A stretch of DNA of 5,583 nt, from contig USAD01000193.1 of assembly GCA_900552415.1 (NCBI GenBank), positions 1 through 5,583 of the forward strand, given 5' to 3'. This DNA is from an uncultured Parabacteroides sp. GTDB lineage: Bacteria > Bacteroidota > Bacteroidia > Bacteroidales > Tannerellaceae. This document shows positions 1 through 5,559 of the stretch, piece after piece (position 1 is the stretch's first letter; every line of letters starts with the position of its first letter). Both the position numbers and the translations under genes were made by a program. The notes under the pieces are model-generated. The model did no database searches, was not told the origin of the DNA, and saw only the letters and a program-made list of their open reading frames with translations.

Positions 1-920
1 GCGGATTGTCGACCAAAGACATTACGATCAGCGATATCGTTTTTAAGATCGGACCGCGCATCAACGCTTCAGGACGTATGATGAACGGCAAAGAGGCCGT
101 AGAGCTGTTACTGGCCAAGAGCGTCGAGATCGCTAAGGAGAAGAGCGAAAGCATCAACCAATATAACGAGGAGCGCCGGGAGCTCGACAAGAAGATCACA
201 GACGAGGCGAACGCCATCATCAATGGCTTCTCTAACATTGACGACCAGAAAGCGATCATTGTCTATAACCCCAATTGGCATAAAGGCGTGATCGGCATCG
301 TCGCCTCACGCCTGACGGAGAAATATTACCGCCCGGCGGTCGTCCTGACCAAATCGTCAGAGCTGATCACCGGATCGGCACGCTCGGTCACCGGATTCGA
401 TATCTACAAGGCCATTGAGGGTTGCCGCGACCTGTTGGAAAACTTCGGTGGACACACCTATGCCGCAGGATTGTCGCTCAAAGAGGAGAACCTGGAGGCG
501 TTCAAGGAGCGGTTCCAGAAGATCGCGAGCGAGGAGATTATCCCGGAACAGATGATCCCGCAAGTGGAGATCGACTCAATGCTCGATTTCAAGGACATCA
601 CCCCGAAGTTCATGGCCGATCTCAAGAAGATGAGTCCCTTCGGGCCGGAGAACCAGAAACCGATATTCTGTACGCGCGGAGTCAAGGACTATGGTACCAG
701 TAAACTGGTCGGCAAGGATCTGGAGCACCTGAAGCTCGAGATCATCGATGGTAATTCCTGCAACCCGGTGCATGGCATCGCCTTCGGTATGCGTAAGCAC
801 AGCGCGCACATCAAGGAGATGAAACCGTTCAGCATCTGCTATACGGTCGAGGAAAATACCTATAATGGCAACTCATCGATCCAACTGATGGTGAAAGACA
901 TCAAACAGGAGCATCCGTGA
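1..920 (+). CDS. recJ: Single-stranded-DNA-specific exonuclease RecJ, C-terminal part (5' end outside window)
   Basis: RecJ degrades single-stranded DNA 5' to 3' in the cytoplasm, in recombinational repair and mismatch repair. The gene is open at the left edge; the frame starts at base 3 (GGA TTG TCG), and the TTG at 6 is an internal leucine codon rather than a start. About 305 codons remain of a family usually near 570, so the N-terminal DHH catalytic motifs are missing. Visible in order: the conserved GPRINASGRM segment (51-80) that follows the DHH core; a long helical linker; the DHHA1 domain with WHKGVIGIVASRL (276-314), GSARSVTGFDI (372-404) and the glycine/histidine motif GGHTYAAGL (447-473); and the RecJ OB-fold region, entered near 545, with PFGPENQKP (636-662). 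It ends in TGA at 918-920, which shares its A with the recQ ATG. The family call is firm. Nothing in the visible part is broken. Confidence 0.95.
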   Translation, partial: GLSTKDITISDIVFKIGPRINASGRMMNGKEAVELLLAKSVEIAKEKSESINQYNEERRELDKKITDEANAIINGFSNIDDQKAIIVYNPNWHKGVIGIVASRLTEKYYRPAVVLTKSSELITGSARSVTGFDIYKAIEGCRDLLENFGGHTYAAGLSLKEENLEAFKERFQKIASEEIIPEQMIPQVEIDSMLDFKDITPKFMADLKKMSPFGPENQKPIFCTRGVKDYGTSKLVGKDLEHLKLEIIDGNSCNPVHGIAFGMRKHSAHIKEMKPFSICYTVEENTYNGNSSIQLMVKDIKQEHP

Positions 921-922
921 TG
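907..922 (+). promoter_or_regulatory. Translational coupling junction recJ/recQ with SD-like AGGAG
   Basis: AGGAG at 907-911 lies eight bases before the ATG at 920, inside the last codons of recJ. The recJ stop and recQ start overlap as TGATG (918-922). A ribosome finishing recJ can re-initiate directly on recQ. This supports ATG at 920 rather than the in-frame GTG at 917 as the recQ start. Bacteroidota generally rely little on Shine-Dalgarno pairing, so the AGGAG may be partly fortuitous. Confidence 0.5.
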
Positions 923-2866
923 GACGAACAGGTGGACATCTTCCACAAGATACTAAAGGAATATTGGGGCTATACGGCATTCCGGCCACTACAAGAGGAG
1001 ATCATCCGCTCGGTTTATGAGGGGAACGACACGCTGGGCCTCATGCCGACAGGTGGTGGCAAGTCGATTACTTTCCAGGTACCCGCCCTGGCGAAGGAGG
1101 GCATCTGTATTGTCATCACGCCCTTGATCGCCCTTATGAAAGACCAGGTGGAGAACCTGAGAAGGGTCGGGATCAAGGCAACCTACATCTATTCCGGCCT
1201 GACGAGGCAGGAGATCATCACCCAACTGGAGAATTGTATCTTTGGTGATTACAAGTTCCTCTATGTATCGCCCGAACGATTGAGTACGGAGATCTTCCTT
1301 ACCAAGATCAAGGCGATGAACGTAAACCTGCTCGTGGTCGACGAGAGTCACTGTATCTCGCAATGGGGTTACGACTTCCGTCCCTCCTATCTTCGTGTTG
1401 ACGAGATTCGCGACACGTTACCCAACGTACCGGTGCTCGCCCTGACCGCTACCGCTACGCCCGAGGTTGTCGCCGATATCCAGGAGAAACTGCGTTTCAA
1501 ACGGCCCAGGGTTTACCAGAAAAGTTTCGCCCGTGAGAACCTGGCCTACATCATCCGGCGAACAGAAGACAAACACAAGACACTCATCCATATCCTGAAC
1601 CGGGTTCCGGGCACGGCGATTGTCTATGTCCGTAACCGCAAGCGCACGAAAGAAATCGCTACCCTGCTCCGGGAGGAGGGCATTGAGGCCGATTTTTTCC
1701 ATGCCGGACTGAAGAACGACGAGAAGAATGAGCGGCAGGAGCGCTGGAAGAACGACCAATGCCGGGTCATCGTTTCGACCAACGCCTTCGGTATGGGTAT
1801 CGACAAGCCGGACGTACGCCTGGTCGTTCATATGGATATGCCCGGCTCACTGGAGGAATATTACCAGGAGGCTGGACGTGCGGGACGAGACGGGCAAAAA
1901 GCCTACGCCGTGGTCCTCTACTCGAAAGCAGACAGTGGCAAACTGAAGAAACGGCTGAGTGATGAATTTCCGGAGCGGGAATTTATCTACCGGGTTTATG
2001 AGGCACTGGGCAATTTCTACCAGATCGCCGTCGGTTTCGGGCTCGACACGGGACACGATTTCAACCTGGCGGAATTTTGCGCTGCCTATAAGTTTCCACT
2101 CCTGCCTACACATCATGCCCTGAAGATTCTGGAGCTGGCGGGCTACATCGAATATACGGAGGAGACTGACAATGCCTCACGATTGATGTTCATCGCCACA
2201 CGTGAGGAATTGTACCAATACCTGCGACAAGACAACCTCAACGACCATGTCGTACAGGTTGTACTGCGATCTTACACGGGCTTGTTTGCCGACTACGTTT
2301 ATCTGGACGAGGAACAGATCGCCAAACGCTGCGGTGTCACACCCCACGAAGTATACGAGAGCCTGATCCGCCTTTCCAAATACCGGATCATCAATTATAT
2401 TCCCCGTAAGAAGACCCCGATGATCTTCTATCGCCAACCGCGAGAGGAACAACGTTACCTCGTTATCCCCAAATCAGCCTATGAGGAACGGCGTGAACGG
2501 AGCGAGAAAAGACTACTGAAGGTACTGGAATATACGGAGAGCGACGATACCTGCCGGAGCCGCCTGCTGCTGGCCTATTTCGGAGAGAAGGGGGCGAAGG
2601 ATTGTGGCAGTTGCGATGTCTGCCTGCAAAAGGGCGACTCAGGATTGAGCCACTATGAGTTCAACCGTATCCGCGACTATCTGATGGCTCTGCCCGAGAC
2701 GCAGGAAGGCCCCTATTTCCTGGCCGACCTGGTCGAGACGATGCCCTTCAAAACGGAACGGTCGCTCACGGCCATCCGTTTCCTCGCTGAGCATGACGAC
2801 GAGCATTTCCAAATCAAGGACGGGTATCTGTCGATCGTTATCGATAAGAGGCTGACTTCCGAATAA
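920..2866 (+). CDS. recQ: RecQ-family ATP-dependent DNA helicase, variant C-terminal domain order
   Basis: A 3'-5' superfamily 2 DNA helicase acting in the cytoplasm in recombination and replication-fork repair; it probably supplies unwound ends to RecJ. The protein is 648 residues from ATG 920. Motifs: FRPLQ (21-25, motif 0), MPTGGGKS (42-49, Walker A), TPLIALMKDQV (68-78, Ia), DESHCISQWG (141-150, DExH box with the RecQ aromatic-rich loop), LALTATAT (173-180, III), STNAFGMGIDKPDVR (286-300, V) and YYQEAGRAGRDG (314-325, VI). All key residues are present. The zinc module is recognisable as CRSRLLLAYFGE plus CGSCDVC, with cysteines 545, 562, 565 and 568. It lies about 200 residues after the helicase core instead of directly behind it. 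The stretch between holds two winged-helix-like segments (about 381-415 and 464-500). No HRDC domain is evident; residues 575-648 look like another small helical or winged-helix piece. It is translationally coupled to recJ. It may be a lineage-specific RecQ paralogue, with a standard RecQ elsewhere in the genome. Confidence 0.95.
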   Translation: MDEQVDIFHKILKEYWGYTAFRPLQEEIIRSVYEGNDTLGLMPTGGGKSITFQVPALAKEGICIVITPLIALMKDQVENLRRVGIKATYIYSGLTRQEIITQLENCIFGDYKFLYVSPERLSTEIFLTKIKAMNVNLLVVDESHCISQWGYDFRPSYLRVDEIRDTLPNVPVLALTATATPEVVADIQEKLRFKRPRVYQKSFARENLAYIIRRTEDKHKTLIHILNRVPGTAIVYVRNRKRTKEIATLLREEGIEADFFHAGLKNDEKNERQERWKNDQCRVIVSTNAFGMGIDKPDVRLVVHMDMPGSLEEYYQEAGRAGRDGQKAYAVVLYSKADSGKLKKRLSDEFPEREFIYRVYEALGNFYQIAVGFGLDTGHDFNLAEFCAAYKFPLLPTHHALKILELAGYIEYTEETDNASRLMFIATREELYQYLRQDNLNDHVVQVVLRSYTGLFADYVYLDEEQIAKRCGVTPHEVYESLIRLSKYRIINYIPRKKTPMIFYRQPREEQRYLVIPKSAYEERRERSEKRLLKVLEYTESDDTCRSRLLLAYFGEKGAKDCGSCDVCLQKGDSGLSHYEFNRIRDYLMALPETQEGPYFLADLVETMPFKTERSLTAIRFLAEHDDEHFQIKDGYLSIVIDKRLTSE

Positions 2867-2882
2867 GCCTCCCTAAACTGCG

Positions 2883-2948
2883 CACTGTAGTGTAATTTGG
2901 ATTCCACTGCAGTGGATTTCGGAATACACTGCAGTGGAAGGGAATTTT
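2883..2948. repeat. Three degenerate 22-bp tandem units, each headed by the palindrome CACTG(C/T)AGTG
   Basis: The 10-base dyad CACTGTAGTG occurs at 2883-2892 and CACTGCAGTG at 2905-2914 and 2927-2936, so the starts are exactly 22 bases apart. Units 2 and 3 share their first 12 bases (CACTGCAGTGGA). Units 1 and 2 match at about 16 of 22 positions by eye. Around unit 2 the palindrome extends to TCCACTGCAGTGGA (2903-2916). The array fills the spacer between the convergent recQ and ThuA-like genes and ends at the base before the ThuA-like stop codon (2949). Because each dyad is self-complementary, any two units can pair in RNA. Whether this is a dispersed intergenic repeat family, a protein-binding array or a terminator cannot be decided from one copy. 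Confidence 0.8.
2902..2939. terminator. Candidate bidirectional hairpin terminator between convergent genes
   Basis: TTCCACTGCAGTG (2902-2914) is perfectly complementary to CACTGCAGTGGAA (2927-2939), giving a 13-bp stem. Inside it, after one G/A mismatch, ATT (2916-2918) can pair with AAT (2923-2925) around a TCGG loop. The hairpin starts 35 bases after the recQ stop and lies 9 bases after the ThuA-like stop on the other strand, as expected for a shared terminator. The T tract is weak on both sides: GGGAATTTTCT follows on the plus strand and TCCAAATTACAC on the minus strand. It may therefore act as a 3'-end stabilising hairpin rather than a strong intrinsic terminator. An alternative, weaker pairing of 2883-2892 with 2905-2914 would compete with it. 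Confidence 0.5.
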
Positions 2949-3857
2949 CTACCGGTAATCCTTACGGGCGGTTGATTGATGCTCTGTCGGGAAATCGCTG
3001 GGGACGGACTGTGTCACCTGACCGGTCGCAGCCCACTCCGCACCACGCAACAAAGTCACTTGGAAACCGACACACTGCATCGCCGGACTATTCTCGACCG
3101 TCTCACCAGCATGTCCCAACATCGTGTGGAAGATACGGGCCTTACCGTAATCAACGGTAAAGATTAATGGCTCCTCTCGACCTGAACCTCCAGTTGATTT
3201 TTCCGAATAGGCTGTATAAAGCAGATCCTTGATATTACCCGGGCCACGCATCCGATCGTAAAGTTCATCTTGCCCATGCAACCAATGCTCAGGCAAACCG
3301 GCCGTCACCGGATGATCCATCTTTCGGCCATTCAAGACATATTGGTGTTGCTTGCCATGTGAGCCACCCACACCCGGCGAATCGTCACGCACGAGGGCAC
3401 CACCCTGCCAATAGACATAAGGACCGGCCTTCTCGTCGCGGTTCTCCCAGCCTCCTAAGGCACAAATGCGGTTATACTCGGGCCAATCGGCAAAAGCGTT
3501 GTCCGCCGCATGATAGACCACGATGCCACCGCCCTGCTCAGCATAGGCCAGGAAACGATTGCGGGTCTCCTTCGGCCAGGCGTCGCCATTATAATCAAGC
3601 ACCACCAGCTGGTAGAGCTCAAAATCGAGCACAAAACCGGACATATCCTCCTCTTTTGCGGGGGAAACAGCCAGATCCACCTCAAAAAGACCGGAATTTT
3701 CCAGGATCTTTTCCAACACGACATGGCTCACCGGCCAATTATGATTATTCTGACCCGTGATCAACAGGGTCTTGATGGGCTTTCCCGCCCAGGCGAATGT
3801 CGCCAGCCCCATGCAAATAATCATCGCCAGGGCCAATTGTCTAAATAGCTTTCTCAT
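2949..3857 (-). CDS. Exported ThuA-like domain protein
   Basis: 302 residues, start ATG at 3855-3857, stop TAG at 2949-2951. The N-terminus is a clear Sec signal peptide: MRKLFRQ, a hydrophobic core at about 8-21, and a likely cleavage after AWA (22-24). No lipobox is apparent, so the mature protein should be soluble in the periplasm or exported. The rest matches the ThuA-like family, which has a class I glutamine amidotransferase-like fold: LLITGQNNHNW (31-41), LVVLDYNGDAWP (84-95), GGIVVYHAADNAFADW (110-125), HPVTAGLPEHW (182-192), DELYDRM (197-203) and GKARIFHTMLGH (238-249). In the position where amidotransferases carry a nucleophile cysteine there appears to be a histidine (H116), as I recall for ThuA-like proteins, so amidotransferase chemistry is not expected. 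The family is named after a trehalose-utilisation gene and often sits among sugar-oxidation or glycoside-breakdown genes. The reaction here is unknown. It is last in a probable operon, 35 bases after the ROK kinase gene. Confidence 0.88.
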   Translation of the reverse strand: MRKLFRQLALAMIICMGLATFAWAGKPIKTLLITGQNNHNWPVSHVVLEKILENSGLFEVDLAVSPAKEEDMSGFVLDFELYQLVVLDYNGDAWPKETRNRFLAYAEQGGGIVVYHAADNAFADWPEYNRICALGGWENRDEKAGPYVYWQGGALVRDDSPGVGGSHGKQHQYVLNGRKMDHPVTAGLPEHWLHGQDELYDRMRGPGNIKDLLYTAYSEKSTGGSGREEPLIFTVDYGKARIFHTMLGHAGETVENSPAMQCVGFQVTLLRGAEWAATGQVTQSVPSDFPTEHQSTARKDYR

Positions 3858-3892
3858 AACTTGATCTATTAAGGTTATTATTTAACATGAAA

Positions 3893-4729
3893 TCAATAGC
3901 AAAGCGAGGCCGCACCCAGAATCGCCGGATTCTCCATTTCCGAGAAGAAGATCCGGAGACGCTTCACGGAGTTGGGATAGGCAAAGTCACGCAGGTTCTC
4001 CCAGAGGCTCTTCTCGAACAGGGCATGCGCCGCAGCTACTGAGCCACCGAACACGATCATCTCCGGGTCGACCGCCAGCATCACGATCTTGACCGCCGCG
4101 GCAATGTGCTCACCCAACTGACGATAGGCCTCCAACGCCTCGGCATCGCCTTTCAGCGCCCGCTCATACATCGTTTTTCCATCAACGCCCCAAATGTTCA
4201 TGAAATAGGAGCCACTACAATAATACTCCAGGATATTGTCTCGATAGGGCATCATACCAAACTCGCCAGAGCCACAGTTCGAGTCGGCCAATAAACGACC
4301 CTGCTGGATAATGCCACCACCCAGGCCGGTGCCAAGCGTCAGGCCCACAAAATTCTCATACTGTCTGCCTACGCCAAAGACTCGCTCACCCAGGGCGAAA
4401 CAGTTGGCATCGTTGTCGATCACGACACGAACACCGAAACGAGCCTCCAGGATCTCACGTAAAGGCACAACATCCCAATGCGGGATATTCACCAGGTTAT
4501 AGACAACCCCATTCTGACGATCCACCAAACCAGGCACACCAATACCAATCGCGGACACCTCCGGCGTCCAGACCGATCGGATCACCCGCTCCAACAGGTC
4601 GATCGTCTCCGCCGTATCTTTAGGCGATTTAGGGGTTCTTTCACTCGCCTGGGCCACCAGGCAATCATTCTCCACACGTCCGGCACGCATATTGGTACCG
4701 CCAAGGTCAACTCCGATATAGACAGACAT
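3893..4729 (-). CDS. ROK-family sugar kinase (glucokinase-like), lacking the usual zinc motif
   Basis: 278 residues, ATG at 4727-4729, TGA at 3893-3895. ROK kinases phosphorylate hexoses or amino sugars with ATP in the cytoplasm; some members are repressors, but no N-terminal DNA-binding domain is present here, so this is an enzyme. Visible: the phosphate-1 loop DLGGTN (8-13), IGIGVPGLVD (61-70), the catalytic-aspartate segment IDNDANCFALGE (104-115, with D107 the probable base), the phosphate-2 loop LTLGTGLGGGII (130-141), a sugar-contact glutamate in GSGEFG (153-158) and the C-terminal VFGGSVA (226-232). Two departures stand out. The histidine usual after the E-x-G step is methionine (M159). 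The CxCGxxGCxE zinc site is replaced by YRDNILEYYCSG (162-173). I believe this form occurs in other Bacteroidota ROK proteins. The substrate could be glucose, allose, N-acetylhexosamine or another sugar; the sequence does not say. It lies 14 bases after the DUF554 gene, so the two are probably co-transcribed. Confidence 0.92.
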   Translation of the reverse strand: MSVYIGVDLGGTNMRAGRVENDCLVAQASERTPKSPKDTAETIDLLERVIRSVWTPEVSAIGIGVPGLVDRQNGVVYNLVNIPHWDVVPLREILEARFGVRVVIDNDANCFALGERVFGVGRQYENFVGLTLGTGLGGGIIQQGRLLADSNCGSGEFGMMPYRDNILEYYCSGSYFMNIWGVDGKTMYERALKGDAEALEAYRQLGEHIAAAVKIVMLAVDPEMIVFGGSVAAAHALFEKSLWENLRDFAYPNSVKRLRIFFSEMENPAILGAASLCY

Positions 4730-4743
4730 AATGTAATATGTTT

Positions 4744-5424
4744 TTATTTAAGGAAATGCTTAATCAGAAAAAAGAGTACCGGCATCAACAGAGCCGGTAA
4801 CATATTGAGCGTACGGCAATCCTTGATCTTCAGGATACCCAACCCCGAACTGGCGATCAGGACACCGCCGACGATCGAGATCTCACGCATGAGCGCATCG
4901 GGAATGACATCACCCGCCAGGCTCGTCACCAGATAGATCAACCCTTGCGAACAGAAGAGTACCGGTGCCGCCAGTACCATCCCGATCCCATACGTACTGG
5001 CCAGGACAGCCGAGGTAACCAGGTCGAGCGTCGCATTGGCGAAGAGGTAGGTATTGTCGCCATAAAGGGCACTCATCACCGGACCCACCATCGATAGTGT
5101 CCCGACACAAAAGAGGAGAATACCGGTCGAGAGTCCCTCCGCCAGATCCGATTTCGAGAAACGACCCATCAATCCCCGGAAACCACCCTCGAGATTAAGG
5201 ATCGTCCCCAACAGGCTACCCAATGCCAGACTAACAATGAAAAGCACCGGATAGTCGCTCTTCGGCAAATTATTCACCACAGCGTTAATGCCCAACACAA
5301 ACGCAGCCAGTCCCATCGCGTTATACAACGCCATCTGGTATTTCTCCTTGATCGCCCGCCGGGCGACACTGCCTATCACACTACCCGCTACAATGCAGGC
5401 CGTATTTACTATCGTTCCTATCAT
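4744..5424 (-). CDS. DUF554 family inner-membrane protein (YqgA/YdfK-like)
   Basis: 226 residues from ATG 5422-5424 to TAA 4744-4746. I chose this ATG because family members begin MIGTIVNT; an in-frame TTG at 5442 would add six residues (translated MYIRVI) with no family support. The protein is almost wholly hydrophobic, with about seven to eight membrane segments (roughly 2-20, 36-52, 58-77, 99-120, 133-155, 157-170, 181-199 and 206-222). The family's conserved central block is visible at about 107-148: GTLSMVGPVMSAL, then GDNTYLFANATLDLVTSAV. The length is typical. The function of DUF554 proteins is not established; a transport role is only a guess from the topology. It is the first gene of the leftward cluster with the ROK kinase and ThuA-like protein. 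Its start is 26 bases from the first TGTC-N9-GACA repeat of the divergent control region, so a regulator bound there could also affect this gene. Confidence 0.88.
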   Translation of the reverse strand: MIGTIVNTACIVAGSVIGSVARRAIKEKYQMALYNAMGLAAFVLGINAVVNNLPKSDYPVLFIVSLALGSLLGTILNLEGGFRGLMGRFSKSDLAEGLSTGILLFCVGTLSMVGPVMSALYGDNTYLFANATLDLVTSAVLASTYGIGMVLAAPVLFCSQGLIYLVTSLAGDVIPDALMREISIVGGVLIASSGLGILKIKDCRTLNMLPALLMPVLFFLIKHFLK

Positions 5425-5450
5425 AATAACGCGAATATACAAGAAATAAG

Positions 5451-5467
5451 TGTCAAAAAATTGGACA
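5451..5467. promoter_or_regulatory. Upstream activator-binding site 1 (imperfect 17-bp inverted repeat)
   Basis: TGTCAAA-AAA-TTGGACA, with arms matching at 6 of 7 positions and the TGTC/GACA ends intact. The centre is at 5459, 21 bases from the centre of the second repeat, so the two lie on the same helix face. It is about 111 bases upstream of the start predicted from the -24/-12 element. This fits an enhancer for an NtrC-type (bacterial enhancer-binding) activator; the activator itself is not in the window. Confidence 0.6.
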
Positions 5468-5471
5468 CCAC

Positions 5472-5488
5472 TGTCAAATATTTTGACA
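5472..5488. promoter_or_regulatory. Upstream activator-binding site 2 (perfect 17-bp inverted repeat)
   Basis: TGTCAAA-TAT-TTTGACA is a perfect 7-bp inverted repeat around three bases, centre 5480, about 90 bases upstream of the predicted sigma-54 start. It shares length, end sequence and arm layout with the copy at 5451-5467. Two phased copies at this distance are the classic arrangement for cooperative binding of a sigma-54 activator. A repressor operator for the divergent DUF554 gene is an alternative reading. Confidence 0.65.
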
Positions 5489-5523
5489 CTTCATTAATAA
5501 GGATAATTTTACAATATTCAGCA

Positions 5524-5536
5524 TATCAGACAATTA
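5524..5536 (+). promoter_or_regulatory. Possible IHF/HU bending site
   Basis: TATCAGACAATTA matches the IHF consensus WATCAANNNNTTR at eight of nine fixed positions (G in place of the last A of WATCAA). It lies between the paired repeats and the -24/-12 element, where a bend would bring the activator to the polymerase. The surroundings are AT-rich, so a chance match is quite possible. Confidence 0.25.
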
Positions 5537-5543
5537 AATCATT

Positions 5544-5559
5544 TGGCACGGTATTTGTA
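5544..5559 (+). promoter_or_regulatory. Sigma-54 (RpoN) -24/-12 promoter reading rightward
   Basis: TGGCACG (5544-5550), four bases, then TTGTA (5555-5559) agrees with the sigma-54 consensus TGGCACG-N4-TTGCW at all fixed positions except C to T at -12. The spacing from the GG to the downstream G is exact. Transcription should start near 5570. It is preceded by two phased inverted repeats at suitable distances. An ATG at 5575-5577 (ATG AAT AAT) would give a leader of only about five bases, so the true start codon is probably beyond the window. The regulated gene cannot be seen. Confidence 0.72.

Noticed and set aside
989..1831. Minus-strand open frames of 124 and 137 codons inside recQ
   Set aside because: They lie entirely opposite helicase motifs that must be coding on the plus strand; they show no recognisable domain.
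2883..2948. CRISPR-like array
   Set aside because: The period is only 22 bases with self-complementary heads and no unique spacers of normal length; it is a short tandem or palindromic repeat.
2897..3167. Short plus-strand frames starting in the palindromic repeats
   Set aside because: They overlap the 3' end of the ThuA-like gene on the other strand and have no family support.
3359..3848. Long plus-strand open frames (133 and 112 codons) opposite the ThuA-like gene
   Set aside because: They are antisense to a gene with clear family motifs and a signal peptide; their products are low-complexity, rich in His/Pro/Arg, and resemble no family I know.
4478..4936. Plus-strand open frame of 152 codons across the DUF554/ROK junction
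   Set aside because: It is antisense to two well-supported genes and has no recognisable domain; its composition is that of a shadow frame.
5432..5439. TATATTCG on the minus strand as a Bacteroidota -7 element for the leftward cluster
   Set aside because: It is close to TAnnTTTG, but the nearest TTTG lies only 14 bases upstream instead of about 19-21, and transcription would start almost at the ATG. Too weak to list.
5422..5442. Upstream TTG start for the DUF554 gene
   Set aside because: The ATG at 5422-5424 gives the family-typical MIGTIVNT start; the added residues have no support.
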